The position numbers were made by a program, and so were the translations under genes. A stretch of 5,994 nucleotides of DNA from Bacteroidota bacterium. GTDB taxonomy: Bacteria > Bacteroidota > Bacteroidia > Flavobacteriales > Weeksellaceae. Every line of letters begins with the position of its first letter. Position 1 is the first letter of the stretch. The notes under the pieces are model-generated. The model saw nothing but the letters and a program-made list of their open reading frames with translations, did not search any database and was not told the DNA's origin. This document shows, piece after piece, positions 5,111 through 5,994 of this stretch. Location of the stretch: assembly GCA_023448955.1 (NCBI GenBank), contig JAEXJU010000364.1:1-5994 (forward strand), in the 5' to 3' direction.

Positions 5111-5170
5111 TTCGACTCCGCTCAGCGTGACATTTCTAATATTAAACGTTGTCAGTCTGAGGCTCTCGAA
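5111..5170. repeat. Imperfect inverted repeat between argC and argD
   Basis: The left arm (5111-5132, TTCGACTCCGCTCAG then CGTGACA) and the right arm (5150-5170, TGTCAGTCTGAG then GCTCTCGAA) share TTCGA, CTCAG and TGACA blocks in inverted order, with mismatches between them. The 17-base loop is AT-rich. It belongs to the same TTCGAC...CTCAG style as the sequences at 339-354 and 3185-3202. No T-run follows it, so a terminator function is not supported. Confidence 0.6.
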
Positions 5171-5184
5171 AACTCTTATTTATT

Positions 5185-5994
5185 TCAAAAAGCGATTGAT
5201 TTTAAGTTTAGTCCTAAATTTTGTTCCCAACCATTTGCGATATTCATATTTTGAATAGCCTGTCCGGATGCGCCTTTCAGAAGGTTGTCAATCGCGGAAT
5301 GAACTGCTATTTTGTTTCCTTGTTTTTCGATTTGGATAACACAGAAATTGGTATTAACAACTTGTTTCATATCAATCGATTTTTCTGATATTTTCACGAA
5401 AGGTGAATCTTTGTAGAAGTCTTTATATAAAGCGTAAATTTTTTCCAATTCTAAATCGCAACTTATAATAGAAGTCGTGAAAATTCCTCTTGCAAAATTG
5501 CCTCGCCAAGGAACAAAACTGAGTTCAACATCTTGATTATTCAGCGAATTGATTTGTTTTGAAATCTCATCAACGTGCTGATGATTCAAAGTTTTGTAGG
5601 CTGAAACATTGTCATTTCTCCAAGTGAAATGCGTTGTCGGTTGCAATGATTGCCCAGCTCCGGTTGAACCTGTAATTCCTGTTGTATAAATATCTTTCAA
5701 CAGATTTTCTTTTGCTAAAGGCAACATTGCCAACTGAATCGCCGTTGCAAAACATCCCGGATTGGCGATGCTTTTCGCATTCCTGAGTTCATTAAAATAA
5801 ATTTCCGGTAAACCGTAGATGAAATTTCGGTTTTTAAATTCTCCCTCCAATCGGAAATCGTTGCCCAAATCAATGATTAAAGTGTCGTCGGAAATCAGGT
5901 TTTCATTCAGCCAATTCTGACTTTCCTTGTGCGGAAGACAAAGAAAAAGAATGTCGGTTTGTGAAATTTCATTCGTCAAAACCAAATCACAAAC
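5185..5994 (-). CDS. argC: N-acetyl- (or N-succinyl-) gamma-glutamyl-phosphate reductase, N-terminus outside the window
   Basis: ArgC uses NADPH to reduce N-acylglutamyl phosphate to the semialdehyde, in the cytosol. The frame stays open to the right edge (reading V-C-D-L-V-L-T-N), so the first roughly 50-60 residues, including the GxxGxxG nucleotide-binding loop, lie outside. A TTG at 5985 is not a credible start. In the 269 visible residues: FLCLPHKES (17-25, nucleotide-side loop), IDLGNDFRL (41-49), the nucleophile C81 in SIANPGCFATA, GSTGAGQS (109-116), NHQHVDEI (137-144, conserved His), FVPWRGNFARGIFTT (160-174, Arg for phosphate binding) and the C-terminal signature KGASGQAIQNMNIANGW (240-256). 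The STGAGQ and VPWRGNFARG forms differ from the enterobacterial type and match what I recall from Bacteroidota. It is the most upstream arg gene visible; any promoter of the cluster would be beyond 5994. Confidence 0.94.
   Translation of the reverse strand, partial: VCDLVLTNEISQTDILFLCLPHKESQNWLNENLISDDTLIIDLGNDFRLEGEFKNRNFIYGLPEIYFNELRNAKSIANPGCFATAIQLAMLPLAKENLLKDIYTTGITGSTGAGQSLQPTTHFTWRNDNVSAYKTLNHQHVDEISKQINSLNNQDVELSFVPWRGNFARGIFTTSIISCDLELEKIYALYKDFYKDSPFVKISEKSIDMKQVVNTNFCVIQIEKQGNKIAVHSAIDNLLKGASGQAIQNMNIANGWEQNLGLNLKSIAF

Noticed and set aside
314..5184. CRISPR array or tandem repeats
   Set aside because: The repeats are few, far apart, diverged and next to genes, with no regular repeat-spacer pattern and no cas genes.
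5983..5985. TTG at 5985 as the argC start codon
   Set aside because: The frame is open to the window edge and the essential N-terminal nucleotide-binding part of ArgC would be missing; the gene is simply cut by the window.

Overview
This window is a stretch of arginine-biosynthesis genes, all read from the minus strand, from an AT-rich member of the Bacteroidota. It is most likely a flavobacterium of the Chryseobacterium/Weeksellaceae type. That placement rests on three things: the gene order; the Bacteroidota-type transcarbamylase that works on N-acylated ornithine; and start codons with A/T-rich leaders and no clear Shine-Dalgarno sequence. The intergenic repeat style also fits flavobacteria. 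The genus is an inference; the phylum-level placement is firmer.

Layout in transcription order (right to left): argC, N-acylglutamyl-phosphate reductase, 5' end outside the window (5185-5994); argD, aminotransferase (3889-5058); argF', N-acylornithine carbamoyltransferase (2723-3688); argB, acylglutamate kinase (1764-2555); an ArgE-type M20 deacylase (707-1789); and argH, argininosuccinate lyase, of which only the first 104 codons are present (1-313). Only argB and argE overlap (26 bp). The other junctions are 126, 200, 167 and 393 bp long and are largely filled with dispersed repeats and stem-loops.

The genes form a pathway in which the acyl group stays on past ornithine. ArgB phosphorylates N-acylglutamate, ArgC reduces it to the semialdehyde, and ArgD transaminates it to N-acylornithine. 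ArgF' carbamoylates this to N-acylcitrulline, the M20 enzyme removes the acyl group to give citrulline, and ArgH performs the last step after ArgG, which is not in the window. The first-step acyltransferase is not in the window either. At the residue known to separate acetylornithine from succinylornithine transcarbamylases, this ArgF' has Val, which predicts a succinyl rather than an acetyl route.

The window does not look like a defence or mobile-element island, and I see no wholly new system. What deserves attention is the predicted succinyl specificity, an 18-bp dispersed repeat inserted in frame into argF' (encoding PFDKLR), and a flavobacterial-style extragenic repeat sitting in the same orientation directly before the start codons of argH, argB and argF'.
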